A DNA stretch of 64,000 bases from Sinorhizobium numidicum (GTDB lineage Bacteria; Pseudomonadota; Alphaproteobacteria; Rhizobiales; Rhizobiaceae): NCBI RefSeq assembly GCF_029892045.1, contig NZ_CP120367.1, positions 62,001 to 126,000 on the forward strand, in the 5' to 3' direction. Made by a program: the position numbers and the translations under genes. The notes under the pieces are model-generated. The model worked only from the letters and a program-made list of their open reading frames with translations. It did not search any database and was not told the DNA's origin. How positions within the stretch are numbered: position 1 is the first letter of the stretch; each line of letters starts with the position of its first letter. Shown piece by piece: positions 36,204 to 44,350 of this stretch.

Positions 36204-36842
36204 ATGCTTCCGACAGCAACGATCGAACACTCGATGTCGGGCCGTCTGCGAGTGAGAGTTCCCGATCGCCGTGGCGACGTCTCCTATTTCCGCTCGGCAG
36301 TCGAGAGGCTTTCCGAACATCCGGAGATTGCTGGTTTGCGGGCGAACCCGATGACCGGAAGCATCCTTATCCAACATGAGACCGATTTGCCTTCGATCCG
36401 CGAGATCGCAACCAGGCGCGAGCTATTCGATCTTCAGGAAGAATCCGCGCCGCTGTCGTACGCCGTGGCACCCCCTCGGAGCGTAGAAGTGTCGACGCCT
36501 GGCGTGGCTGCGGTGGAGCGAAGCCGAGCAACCACAATTGGCCTGACGAGCCTGGCCTTCTATCAGGCGATAAGGGGCAACGTCATTGGTCCCGCCACAG
36601 AGAATTTCTGGAACGCGTTCGGTGGGCTGCGACTTCTCAATAGTTCACTCATTGCGCTCGGCTTCTGCGGCCTCGGCATTCTGCAGCTGACAAGGGGCCG
36701 ATGGGCAGGCTCGGCATCGTCCCTCCTCTTCTACGCATTTGTCCTCCGACAGGCGTCCGCTTCGGCCCCTGGCAAGCGGCCTGCCGACTTGAGGGACGGA
36801 AATCCGGAGAACCCCTCGTCCCGGAACCGGCAACGGAGGTAA
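36204..36842 (+). CDS. HMA2-like domain membrane protein
   Basis: A 212-residue protein. Residues ~5-75 are a third copy of the HMA2-type domain (TIEHSMSGRLRVRVPDRRGD ... GLRANPMTGSILIQHETD), again without CxxC. A linker and membrane-spanning helices follow (LLNSSLIALGFCGLGILQLT and ASSLLFYAFVLRQ), then a basic tail. The ATG at 36204 has AGGAGG six bases upstream. The shared H-x(2-3)-GR-x-R motif across three neighbouring proteins ties this gene to the pump. It probably anchors the domain at the membrane. Confidence 0.78.
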   Translation: MLPTATIEHSMSGRLRVRVPDRRGDVSYFRSAVERLSEHPEIAGLRANPMTGSILIQHETDLPSIREIATRRELFDLQEESAPLSYAVAPPRSVEVSTPGVAAVERSRATTIGLTSLAFYQAIRGNVIGPATENFWNAFGGLRLLNSSLIALGFCGLGILQLTRGRWAGSASSLLFYAFVLRQASASAPGKRPADLRDGNPENPSSRNRQRR

Positions 36843-36929
36843 GCGTTCACAGCGAAAAATTCGGTTGTGAGCGGAAGATCACCATTGATATTCGTTCGAC
36901 TTCAGCTGTCGCTTGGCAGATGGGATGGT

Positions 36930-37151
36930 TGCCTCCCTTCCAAACCCGTGAAATCAAAGCGCAAGACAGCGATGCCTTCGCGCGTAAGCTCGGACGCAAT
37001 CCGGCCTGCTGCCGCCAAATCCTTAGAGCAGGTGAAGCAATAGGCGAACAGTGCGTAGGCGCGTAACGGCCCCATTGGGCAGATCGAGCCGGGCGGCCAG
37101 GGTTGCTCCGGAATGGCCGAGAAGTTGAAGCCGCTGCGGGTTGGAAATCAT
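36930..37151 (-). pseudogene. N-terminal fragment of an alpha/beta hydrolase-OsmC type protein
   Basis: From the ATG at 37151 (GAAGGAGCG upstream) the frame reads [20 protein letters not shown], then meets a stop after one shifted base. In the next frame follow [20 protein letters not shown] and [19 protein letters not shown]. Together these are the first ~65 residues of bifunctional alpha/beta hydrolase-OsmC proteins. The catalytic region and the rest are missing. It is a truncated and frameshifted relic next to the HMA2 membrane gene. Confidence 0.7.
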
Positions 37152-37497
37152 CGTGACGCTCCTTCGCTGGACGAAAGGAGCATTCTACATCAGCAACAGA
37201 GATGTCCACGATGCCCGATCCGTACTTCAGGCGTCTGCGGCTCGAATCTCCTCCAAGGCGAGGCATTAAACAGGCAACTTCTGACCGGAAGCGGTCGCTC
37301 TTGCCGGTCAGTGCGTCGGTGCTGGCCCACATGTCGTGCGCATCATTAGTTTTCCCGCGCCACCAAGGAGATGTCGGCAAACGCGGCCTTCGTTGCCTGG
37401 GCCGCCGACCCTTACCATTTCCCGAGGGTTCTTTGACACACATTCATGTTAACGAGGTGGCCCATTGCGCGACCAACTAATCTGACGAGGCTTGACC
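37152..37497. other. Spacer upstream of the ProQ-like gene
   Basis: About 350 bases without a recognised gene. Overlapping frames in the - strand direction have unnatural composition. GAGG at 37487-37490 is the ribosome-binding site of the ProQ gene. Confidence 0.4.
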
Positions 37498-37980
37498 ATG
37501 CCGACCGAAAAACAATGGAAATCACCTTCGGCGCTCTTTGGCTATCTATCGGAAAAGTGGCCTGATGCCTTCAATGCGAACGCGCCGAAGCCACTCAAGA
37601 TCGGAATTCGTGCAGACATCCGCGCGCTTGATAGCGAATTGTCCGACGAGGACTTGAGCAGAGCCCTGCGCGCCTATACCAGAACGGGCAAATATCTGGC
37701 GCAATTGCTCGCCGGCGCGATGCGCGTCGATCTCGAGGGCAAAGCCGCCGGTGAAGTGACAGAAGCAGATGCGGCAACAGCCCAGGCTTGGCTGCTTGCT
37801 CGTTTTGCGAAGGCAGAAACCACCCAATCACCAGAGCCAAAAACAGAGCCCGAACCAACTTCGAAACTGGACCCTAAACGAGCAGAGAGCAAGGCAAAGC
37901 TTTCGGCTGAAAGACCTGCCGGTCTTGTCGTCGAGACGAAGCGCCGTCGCTCGCTCGGCCGCCGCTCTGGTCACCGATGA
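37498..37980 (+). CDS. ProQ/FinO-family RNA-binding protein
   Basis: A 160-residue protein with an N-terminal FinO/ProQ fold (about 5-105): LFGYLSEKWPDAFNANAPKP, LKIGIRADI, then LSRALRAYTRTGKYLAQLLA, with the conserved Arg/Tyr RNA-contact surface. The C-terminal tail is charged and flexible (EPKTEPEPTSKLDPKR ... RRSLGRRSGHR). Such proteins bind structured 3' ends of small and messenger RNAs; plasmid-borne members act in fertility inhibition. The ATG used has GAGG seven bases upstream. No conjugation genes are visible here, so its targets are unknown. Confidence 0.88.
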   Translation: MPTEKQWKSPSALFGYLSEKWPDAFNANAPKPLKIGIRADIRALDSELSDEDLSRALRAYTRTGKYLAQLLAGAMRVDLEGKAAGEVTEADAATAQAWLLARFAKAETTQSPEPKTEPEPTSKLDPKRAESKAKLSAERPAGLVVETKRRRSLGRRSGHR

Positions 37981-38059
37981 GTGGCTTTGTCCGGATAGGC
38001 TGAGCGGCAAGACGGTCGTGAGCTCTCCGCCCACTCGAGTCACGGCTCGATGCTGACCT

Positions 38060-38717
38060 GCCTTTGAGACCACCTTTTCGAAGTCGTTGATCAGGATGTC
38101 TACGCGGACACGCCAGATACCAGGAAGCGGGATGGTCATTTGATCAATCCGCCAGTCGGCTTCATCACGCCGCACCGCCGGTCGCCTGAACGGCTCGATG
38201 CCGGACTCGGGCTTGGAAAGGACAAGGGTCACCTCCTTGGCGTCAAGTCTTTCGAACTCGCCGGTTAGAACGTTGATCGAGACTTCGACGTTGCCGGCAC
38301 GTCCTGGCATGACCTGAATGAAGGCCATCGCCTTGTCGGTGTGGATGGGCGCCGCGGTCGCGGGCTGAGCTGCTGCGGCTGCCAAGGCCCGCGGCGGCGG
38401 CGTGAAGCGCCAGGAGGCTACCACCGCGAATATCAGGAGCACGATCACCGTTTCTCCAGCAATCGAGCGAACCAGTCGCTTCGTGGCGCGGCCATCGCCT
38501 GCCGTTGCCCGCTTGGTAAGACGCCAGCGATTGGCTGCAGCCAGCAGGAGCAATCCCATTACCGAAGCAAGCTTGATCAGGAGCACACGGCCGTAGGTCG
38601 TCTCGATCAGTGCCTACGGCCTCTGCACCTGCACGGCGGCCAAAGTGACGCCTGCGACAACGAGCACAACAGCGACGGTTCTCGCGCGGGCGCATCCTTC
38701 GGCTTGACCCGTCATGT
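38060..38717 (-). pseudogene. Broken copper-resistance CopD-like membrane protein
   Basis: The frame reads CopD-type sequence: ALIETTYGRVLLIKLASVMG, ANRWRLT, AGETVIVLLIFAVVASWRFT, then the periplasmic C-terminal YtkA-like part (GNVEVSINVLTGEFERLDAK ... GIWRVRVDILINDFEKV). A start at 38717 gives only 31 codons before an in-frame TAG (just before ALIETT), and most of the N-terminal helices are missing. After DFEKV the natural end is also lost and the frame runs on antisense to proQ. It is a two-ended relic. With the broken cupredoxin at 23.4 kb, it hints at a lost copper-handling set. Confidence 0.72.
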
Positions 38718-38875
38718 CACTCTTCCGTCCTCCGAAAGCATCGCGCGCACCGTTGCGGCCGGAGCGCGCCCGCGAACTTGCCCGCGAGGCAGCGATCCTC
38801 GCCGATACAGACCTCGTCCCCGCTCAGGTCAGGATCGCGGCCGCGAATCTGAAGCTGATTGCTGAGAAGCTATAA
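38714..38875 (+). CDS. Small hypothetical protein (53 residues)
   Basis: A 53-codon frame: MSLFRPPKASRAPLRPERAR, ELAREAAILADTDLVPAQVR, IAAANLKLIAEKL. The N-terminus is basic and the rest is a predicted helix with regular Ala/Leu spacing. It overlaps the decayed copD start on the opposite strand by four bases. No ribosome-binding site is obvious. The composition looks like a real small helical protein, but no family is known to me. Confidence 0.4.
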   Translation: MSLFRPPKASRAPLRPERARELAREAAILADTDLVPAQVRIAAANLKLIAEKL

Positions 38876-38903
38876 GCGGTGCCACGCTGCTGCTACCGGT
38901 AAT

Positions 38904-40040
38904 CTACGGGTAGGGCGTGAGGAAGCTCGCCGGCAGCGGCCGCTTCTGGTTGTCGACGATCGTCACCGGCCGGGCTTCGAACACCACTTCACCCGGCTTG
39001 TAGCGGAACGTGCCGTCCGGCCCGATGAGGGAGCCCATCGACAGTTTCCGGGCAAGCGACCAGTCGCCGTTGGCGGCGATGAAATCAGCCAGCATGACGA
39101 CTTCCTCGTCATTGCCGCGCATATAGTCGAGAAGCGTCGTAGGCTCGCCCAAAGCCTCCCGTCGACCGACCCAGTCGATGCAGCGCCGGTAGAGCTTGGG
39201 ATCGAAGCACTTGGAGCGGAAGGAATCCGTACCACGGATTGAATTGGAGCCGTTGTCGTCTTGGTCGGTGTCCCGCATTGACCGCGACGTGCAGAGCCCA
39301 GGCTCGAAATCGCGCAGGTGGCTTGAGAGATTGCTGCGCAACGGTGCTCGCCTTGCCCCACTCGTCCCGTGCGATGCATAGAGTTCCGTGAGCCGCTGCA
39401 TTTCCGCGACCGTCATGCTGCCGTAGAACGAGCAGAAGGCGAAACCTTCTTGCAACGCGACATCGTTCAGCACGACGTCCTGCCCATGCTGCGAGAGCGT
39501 CACATAGCCCACGATGCGCCCGTAGACGTCGGCCGCACCATTGATGCTGTCCGCGAAGATCTTCAGCTTCGCCGATACTAGAACATCCGGACTGTCCTTG
39601 TCGAATGGGCCTACGCCAAGTTTGGAGCGAAGGCTATTGGCAAAGAAATCGGTCGACAGCTTGCCGTAGGGCTGCCGATAGGACATTTGCCGAGCCAGGT
39701 GCTTGGCAATCCAATTGCCGTAATCCCCGTCGAACATACCTTCGCGGTAGTTCGGCGAGTAGTGGGTCTCCGGTGCATCGATGCCCTGCAGGCGCACGGA
39801 AAAGGAAGTGCCCCCGCTCCGGCGCAGGATCGACCGGAATCTCTCTTCGCCTGGGTCGTTGTCATCCGGCTGGAAGGTGCCGCCCCGCTCGAAGAACGCG
39901 CCAACCTTCAACGCCGCTCCGTCTGAAAAATAGGTCGCAGTGGTCAGATCGGGGATGAATTTTAGTGTATCGACATCGGACGCGCCATGCGGCCAATACT
40001 GGGAAATATCAACGTTCCCGGTAATCTCGACATAGCCCAT
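38904..40040 (-). CDS. Thermonuclease (SNase-fold)-like protein
   Basis: A 378-residue protein with GGAGG before the start. An SNase/OB-fold signature lies in the middle of the N-terminal half: SFSVRLQGIDAPETHYSPNY, followed by DVYGRIVGYVTLS and EGFAFCSFYG. These correspond to the Arg-Leu-x-Gly-Ile-Asp-Ala-Pro-Glu calcium and catalytic segment and the GR-x2-GYV strand of staphylococcal-nuclease relatives. No signal peptide is seen, which is atypical for secreted members. The C-terminal ~150 residues are not recognised and make the protein about twice the usual length. Nuclease activity is possible but not certain. Confidence 0.8.
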   Translation of the reverse strand: MGYVEITGNVDISQYWPHGASDVDTLKFIPDLTTATYFSDGAALKVGAFFERGGTFQPDDNDPGEERFRSILRRSGGTSFSVRLQGIDAPETHYSPNYREGMFDGDYGNWIAKHLARQMSYRQPYGKLSTDFFANSLRSKLGVGPFDKDSPDVLVSAKLKIFADSINGAADVYGRIVGYVTLSQHGQDVVLNDVALQEGFAFCSFYGSMTVAEMQRLTELYASHGTSGARRAPLRSNLSSHLRDFEPGLCTSRSMRDTDQDDNGSNSIRGTDSFRSKCFDPKLYRRCIDWVGRREALGEPTTLLDYMRGNDEEVVMLADFIAANGDWSLARKLSMGSLIGPDGTFRYKPGEVVFEARPVTIVDNQKRPLPASFLTPYP

Positions 40041-40189
40041 GACTGCCCTCCGAGTGAGAAAGAGAGCATCGCTGAAGCAAGTTTAATTTTCAAGTTATGC
40101 CTCGATGACGGTCACCTGTAGTTGCGATCGCAAACGAACGACCTGGACCTTGCTGTAGTCTCTGTTCGGTTTTGATCCTGGGAAATTCC

Positions 40190-41321
40190 CGTTTTGTGCT
40201 GAAAAGATGGTGTAACGGGCGGAACCCGGCCCGGCAGGTTTGAAGGGCCGGTGGTCGTCCCTGACAATGATGGTGTCGCGGAGTCAGGAGTGGCCTGCTC
40301 CATAGCAGCACGGAGAGACGACCATGAAGCAGTATGCCGGCATCGACGTATCACTGGAAGACGCCAGTGTGTGCGTGGTGGATGCGGATGGCCGCATTGT
40401 GCGGGAAGCAAAGATCCTCAGCGAAGCCGATGCGCTGATCGCCTGGTTCGGCGCGCACGGCGTGGCGATGGAGCGCATTGGTCTGGAGGCCGGCCCTTTG
40501 TCGCAGTGGCTCCATGCCGGGATGGTGAAAGCAGGTCTTTCCGTCGAGCTGATCGAGACGCGCCACGTGCGTGCAGCCTTTAAGACGATGCCGGTGAAGA
40601 CCGACAAGAAGGACGCGCGGGGCATTGCGCAGTTGATGCGGCTTGGCTGGTTCAGACCGGTCCACTGCAAATCTCTTGCCGCCCAGGAGGTGCGGGCTCT
40701 GCTGACCGCCCGCAAGCTCATTTCGGGCAAGCTTCACGACATCGAGATGAGCCTCCGGGGCATCCTGCGCGGCTTCGGCCTCAAGGTCGGGGCGACGACG
40801 CGGCGCACTTACGTGGGGCGCGCATCCGCGCGCTGATTGCAGGCCATTCGACCCTGGAAGCGATCGCGACGGCCCTGCTGAAGGTGCGCGACGCGCTTGT
40901 GCATGAATTTGCAGGTTTTGAGCGCAAGCTGCGTGCCATCGCCCGCCAGGATGAGAACGCACAGCGGCTGATGACGACGCCAGGCGTTGGCGTCCTGGTG
41001 GCGCTGACGTTTGTCGCGGCCGTCGATGCGCCGGAGCGATTTCGCTCCTCACGCGCGGTGGGGCCGCACTTCGGATTGACGCCGAAGAAATATCAATCGG
41101 GCGACACCGATCATAGCGGTCGCATCTCGAAGATCGGCGACGGCAGCGTGCGCACCGCGCTCTACGAGGCGGCCAATGTCATCCTGACGCGACCGGTCAA
41201 AGGTTCCGATCTGAAGGGCTGGGCGTTGGCGGTCGCCAGACGTGCCGGTCCCAGAAAGGCGCGCGTGGCGCTGGCCCGCAAGCTGGCGGTGGTGTTGCAT
41301 TGCCTGCTCAGGGACAGAACA
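40190..41321 (+). mobile_element. IS110-family element A, frameshifted and interrupted at its right end
   Basis: The left end shares the pattern GA-A/T-AAGATGGTG-T/A-AACGGGC with element B (40201 and about 41374). The transposase is split into two frames and its C-terminal end runs into sequence belonging to element B, so B appears to have inserted into the 3' end of A. Boundaries are approximate because this family has no strong terminal repeats. Confidence 0.65.
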
Positions 41322-41390
41322 TGGGGTAATCGCGGCGCGACCGCCCCAAGCAGATGCTATCGGGGGTGGTTGCTCCCGATAAGATGGTGA
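40324..41390 (+). pseudogene. IS110-family transposase A, frameshifted
   Basis: The first frame (40324-40836) begins QYAGIDVSLEDASVCVVDAD with the first catalytic Asp, includes ETRHVRAAFKTMPVKTDKKDARGIAQLM-type sequence (seen as KTDKKDARGI) and ends abnormally after TRRTYVGRASAR. The second frame picks up at RALIAGHSTLEAIATAL and holds the C-terminal domain with TTPGVGVLVALTFVAAVD and GPHFGLTPKKYQSG. One base shift near 40818 separates them. The true C-terminus is replaced after LHCLLRD. Inactive unless the shift is programmed, which I consider unlikely. Confidence 0.85.
41322..41339. repeat. 18-base exact repeat TGGGGTAATCGCGGCGCG, copy 1
   Basis: An 18-base sequence found identically at 57845-57862, in both cases preceded by AAC plus one base. 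Here it lies at the junction of the two IS110 elements. It could be an IS110 target, the left boundary of element B, or part of a dispersed repeat. Confidence 0.55.
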
Positions 41391-42500
41391 AACGGGCTCA
41401 CGATGGGAAACCGGGCCCAACATCAGATGGAGAGCAACCATGGACCAGTATATTGGGCTTGATGTTTCATTGAAAGACACAGCAATCTCGGTTCGGGAGG
41501 ACGGCAAGCGGATCTGGCGGGGAAAGTGCCCTTCGGACCCAACGCTTCTGGCCGAGCTTATCCGCAAGCACGCGCCGCACGCCAGGCGCGTCGTCTTCGA
41601 AACGGGGCCGCTGTCGACGTGGTTCTACCATGCCCTGACGGCCGAAGGGGCTCCGGCGATCTGCATTGAAGCGCGGCACGCGCAAAAGGTATTGAACGAG
41701 ACACTCAACAAGACCGATGCCAATGATGCCGATGGTCTGGCGCAGCTCGCAGAAGCCGGCTTTTACAAAGCGGTTCGGGTCAAGTCGTTTGACGCTATGC
41801 TGACCCGCGCGTTGGTGGCGGCCCGCAATCAGCTCCTGAATCTCTCAACCCAACTCGGCAATCAGATCCGCGGTGTCATGAAGACCTTCGGCCTTATCGT
41901 ACCCAAAGGCACAGGTCGGGTTTTTGATACCCATGTTCGAGAGCTCCTGGAGAGGCAAACTTCTCTGGCACAGATCATTTTGCCCTTGCTTGATGCGTGG
42001 CACAATATTCGCAAGCGTGCGGCCATTCTTGACCGTCAGCTCATTGCAGCGGCGCGGCAGAGCCCGGCTACGAAGTTGTTGATGACAGTTCCAGGTATCG
42101 GCGCCATTACGGCGGTCTCTTACATCGCCGCCATCGAGGATCCGGAAAACTTCCGAACTTCGCGCTCGGTTGGCGCCTGGCTCGGGCTGACCACCCGCCG
42201 CTATCAGTCGGGCGAAGTCGATTATGACGGCCATATCTCACGCAGAGGCGACAACCGGCTGCGCGGCTGCTTTACGAAGCGGCGACAACGCTGCTGACGA
42301 GAACCAGTGCCAGAACTGAGAGCAGTCTCAAGAATTGGGGACTTAAGCTGCGCGAGCGGCTTGGCTTTAAGCGGGCGGCTGTGGCCGTCGCCCGCAAACT
42401 CGCGGTTATCATGCATACCATGCTCAAGACGGGAGAAACCTTCAATCCTTCAGCCGGCACCAACGCATTAATGAAGGTCTGACAGCCGATTACTCTCCGC
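41340..42500 (+). mobile_element. IS110-family element B, frameshifted
   Basis: A second IS110 element, related to A in layout but clearly divergent in protein sequence. It lies immediately downstream in the same direction, consistent with site-specific insertion of one IS110 into another. Left and right boundaries are approximate. Confidence 0.65.
41440..42482 (+). pseudogene. IS110-family transposase B, frameshifted
   Basis: The long first frame (41440-42297) carries QYIGLDVSLKDTAISV with the first Asp, NKTDANDADGLAQLAE, and the C-terminal TVPGIGAITAVSYIAAIEDP and GAWLGLTTRRYQSGE. It then leaves register after RGDNRLRG. The natural end, YEAATTLLTRT ... ERLGFKRAAVAVARKLAVIM, continues in another frame to the stop near 42480. 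The single shift removes the C-terminal ~65 residues from the main frame. Confidence 0.85.
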
Positions 42501-43115
42501 GCATCACCTTTCTGGCGCGACAAGGCGTCCCTGTCGTGGACGTAGGTCTGGCCATTCCGTGAAGTTGGCGGCAGCTCCCAGAGACTGCGCGCAGAACATA
42601 GGAAGACCTTGCCTGCGAAGACCATCATGCGGCGGGCTTGTACCGACCGCGAAGACAACCCTGTTCCCGACATACGATTGCTCTCACGTCAAAATGGAGC
42701 GCTGGGCGACGACTAAGAACATGAATGCGCCATATGACGTTGCCGAATCCGTGCCGCGCTGGCATTCGGAGCTCATCGCGCATACTCAAACGCGATTGAC
42801 TCGTGAGCCGCGATCAGACAACCAACTTCATTGCGCATAAGGGAGCGCCAGCCCTGGCGGCTTGATCGGGAGGAGACGACAAGGCAGGCTTTCGGACGGG
42901 CACCGCCATCAGCCTCCGCAGCAAGGCCCCTTCGCCGGGACGATGGATGGGTTAGGCCGCTATGCGATCAGCAGCCCGCGGTGACTGCGCCGCTAAAGCT
43001 TGGCCAACCGGTCCTCAGCAGACCCCATAGAGCAGCGGCAAAGCGCCGACTGCGGACAGAAGCAAGCCCTCGGCGAGGGATTAAGCGCACAAGGGATTGA
43101 CGCAAAGCCCGTTAC
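42483..43115. other. Spacer without a recognisable gene
   Basis: About 630 bases downstream of the IS110 pair. A frame from 42691 reads MNAPYDVAESVPRWH, faintly like the start of a small antitoxin-type protein, but it ends soon and has no domain. Nothing else is convincing. It may be debris from the IS110 insertions. Confidence 0.4.
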
Positions 43116-43143
43116 AGAAGATCGCATAATGTATCATCGGGAA
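43116..43143 (+). repeat. 28-base direct repeat, copy 1 (core GATCGCATAATGTATC)
   Basis: A 28-base sequence around GATCGCATAATGTATC that recurs at 56399-56426 with a single difference and in the same orientation. Here it precedes the operator pair of the nucleotidyltransferase gene by ten bases. The flanking sequences of the two copies are unrelated, so this is a defined short element. It may be an attachment site, mobile-element end or regulator site. Confidence 0.65.
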
Positions 43144-43153
43144 GCTGATCAAG

Positions 43154-43241
43154 TTATAAGATTTTCACGATCGTCTTATAGTAGGCGGCTCTTGCCAGCG
43201 AATCGAGGTGCAGTTATAAGAAAATTGTATAAATCTTATAG
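43154..43241. promoter_or_regulatory. Two identical-format operators TTATAAG-N14-CTTATAG
   Basis: Two inverted-repeat elements, TTATAAG (43154-43160) with CTTATAG (43175-43181), and TTATAAG (43214-43220) with CTTATAG (43235-43241). Each has 14 bases between half-sites, and the two are exactly 60 bases apart. They lie directly upstream of the nucleotidyltransferase gene, the second just before its start. This is the layout of an autoregulated operator bound by two dimers. Confidence 0.75.
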
Positions 43242-43252
43242 CGAGCTTGCTG

Positions 43253-44350
43253 ATGAAGATGATCGACCTGATGTACCGAACAATGTTCGCGGAGCTCGTT
43301 CAGCGTAGCCTTGATGCGTCGTTTGAGACAGATTTCTCCACGTCCGGCAATTTCGTCCGGGTTCCTGTGAAGGGAAGATATTACTGGTATTTCGAGGAGA
43401 CCCAGCCAAAGAAAATACGGAAATATGTCGGTCCGGCAGATGATCCGGAGATTGCAAGACGTGTGGAGAGTTTCCAAAGCATCAAGGATGATCTGCGCGG
43501 TCGTCGAAAACTGGTGTCGACCCTGACCCGGGAGGCAGGGCTGGCGGGTCCCGACCGGTTCACGGGAGACGTGGTCGCAGCCATGGGAGCAGCCGGCATC
43601 TTCCGCCTACGCGGTGTTCTCGTCGGCACGGTCGCATTCCAGACCTATGCTGGACACCTGGGTGTCCGGCTGCCCGGAGCCTCGTTGCAGACCGGAGACG
43701 CCGATTTCGCTCAGCATTATTCGGCGTCCTCGACTATCGAGGACAGCCTGCCGCCCGTCATCGACATTCTGAAGAGTGTTGACGCTACTTTCAGGGCGAT
43801 ACCACACCGATCAGACCCGCACAGGATCACGCAGTTCGAGAATGCCGCCCGATACCGGGTCGAATTCCTCACACCCAATCGGGGTTCCGATGATTATGCC
43901 GATCATGCCAGCCCCATGCCCGCTCTTGGCGGGGCGTCGGCACAGCCATTGCGTTTTCTCGATTTTTTAATCCATGAGCCCGTCCGGACTGTCATGCTGC
44001 ATCGCTCGGGTGTTCCTGTGATCGTGCCATCGCCGGAGCGCTATGCAGTGCACAAACTGATCGTCGCCTCCCGCAGGCAGTGGGATGTAAACGGCATCGC
44101 GAAACGGGAGAAGGACGTGTATCAGGCCAGCCTCCTGATCGAGGCACTGGAAGCCACACGCCGACAAGAGGAACTCGCAGAGGTCTTTGCCGAAGCTTGG
44201 GGCAGAGGTCAGAGCTGGCGCGCCGCGATCCAGAAGGGCCTTAGCCTGCTTCCGGAAAAAAGAAAGGCAGCGGCCAAGCTAAGTATTGGAGACGCTCTAT
44301 CGTCAATCGGGGCGGAACTCGAAGGCTTCACCGACGCCGCCGTTAAATAG
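43253..44350 (+). CDS. Nucleotidyltransferase-fold protein (GSU2403 / NTP_transf_8 type)
   Basis: A 365-residue protein. Its core carries the nucleotidyltransferase beta-strand motif with paired acids, LQTGDADFAQHYS, after the helix-turn segment FRLRGVLVGTVAFQTYAGHL. Later parts include FLIHEPVRTVMLHRSGVPVI and SPERYAVHKLIVASRRQWD, both characteristic of the GSU2403 group. The N-terminal ~90 residues hold a YWYFEETQPKKIRKYVGP segment. Relatives are distant kin of AbiEii/MNT toxins, so a defence or toxin role is possible, but no HEPN or AbiEi-type partner is adjacent. The start is uncertain (ATG 43253 or 43259). Confidence 0.82.
   Translation: MKMIDLMYRTMFAELVQRSLDASFETDFSTSGNFVRVPVKGRYYWYFEETQPKKIRKYVGPADDPEIARRVESFQSIKDDLRGRRKLVSTLTREAGLAGPDRFTGDVVAAMGAAGIFRLRGVLVGTVAFQTYAGHLGVRLPGASLQTGDADFAQHYSASSTIEDSLPPVIDILKSVDATFRAIPHRSDPHRITQFENAARYRVEFLTPNRGSDDYADHASPMPALGGASAQPLRFLDFLIHEPVRTVMLHRSGVPVIVPSPERYAVHKLIVASRRQWDVNGIAKREKDVYQASLLIEALEATRRQEELAEVFAEAWGRGQSWRAAIQKGLSLLPEKRKAAAKLSIGDALSSIGAELEGFTDAAVK

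Noticed and set aside
38243..38695. 150-codon - strand frame over the CopD remnant
   Set aside because: CopD-like sequence is read in another frame of the same strand; this frame is Arg-rich nonsense.
42691..42840. Short frame resembling an antitoxin start (MNAPYDVAE)
   Set aside because: Only a few residues look familiar, no HTH follows, and the frame ends after about 50 codons.
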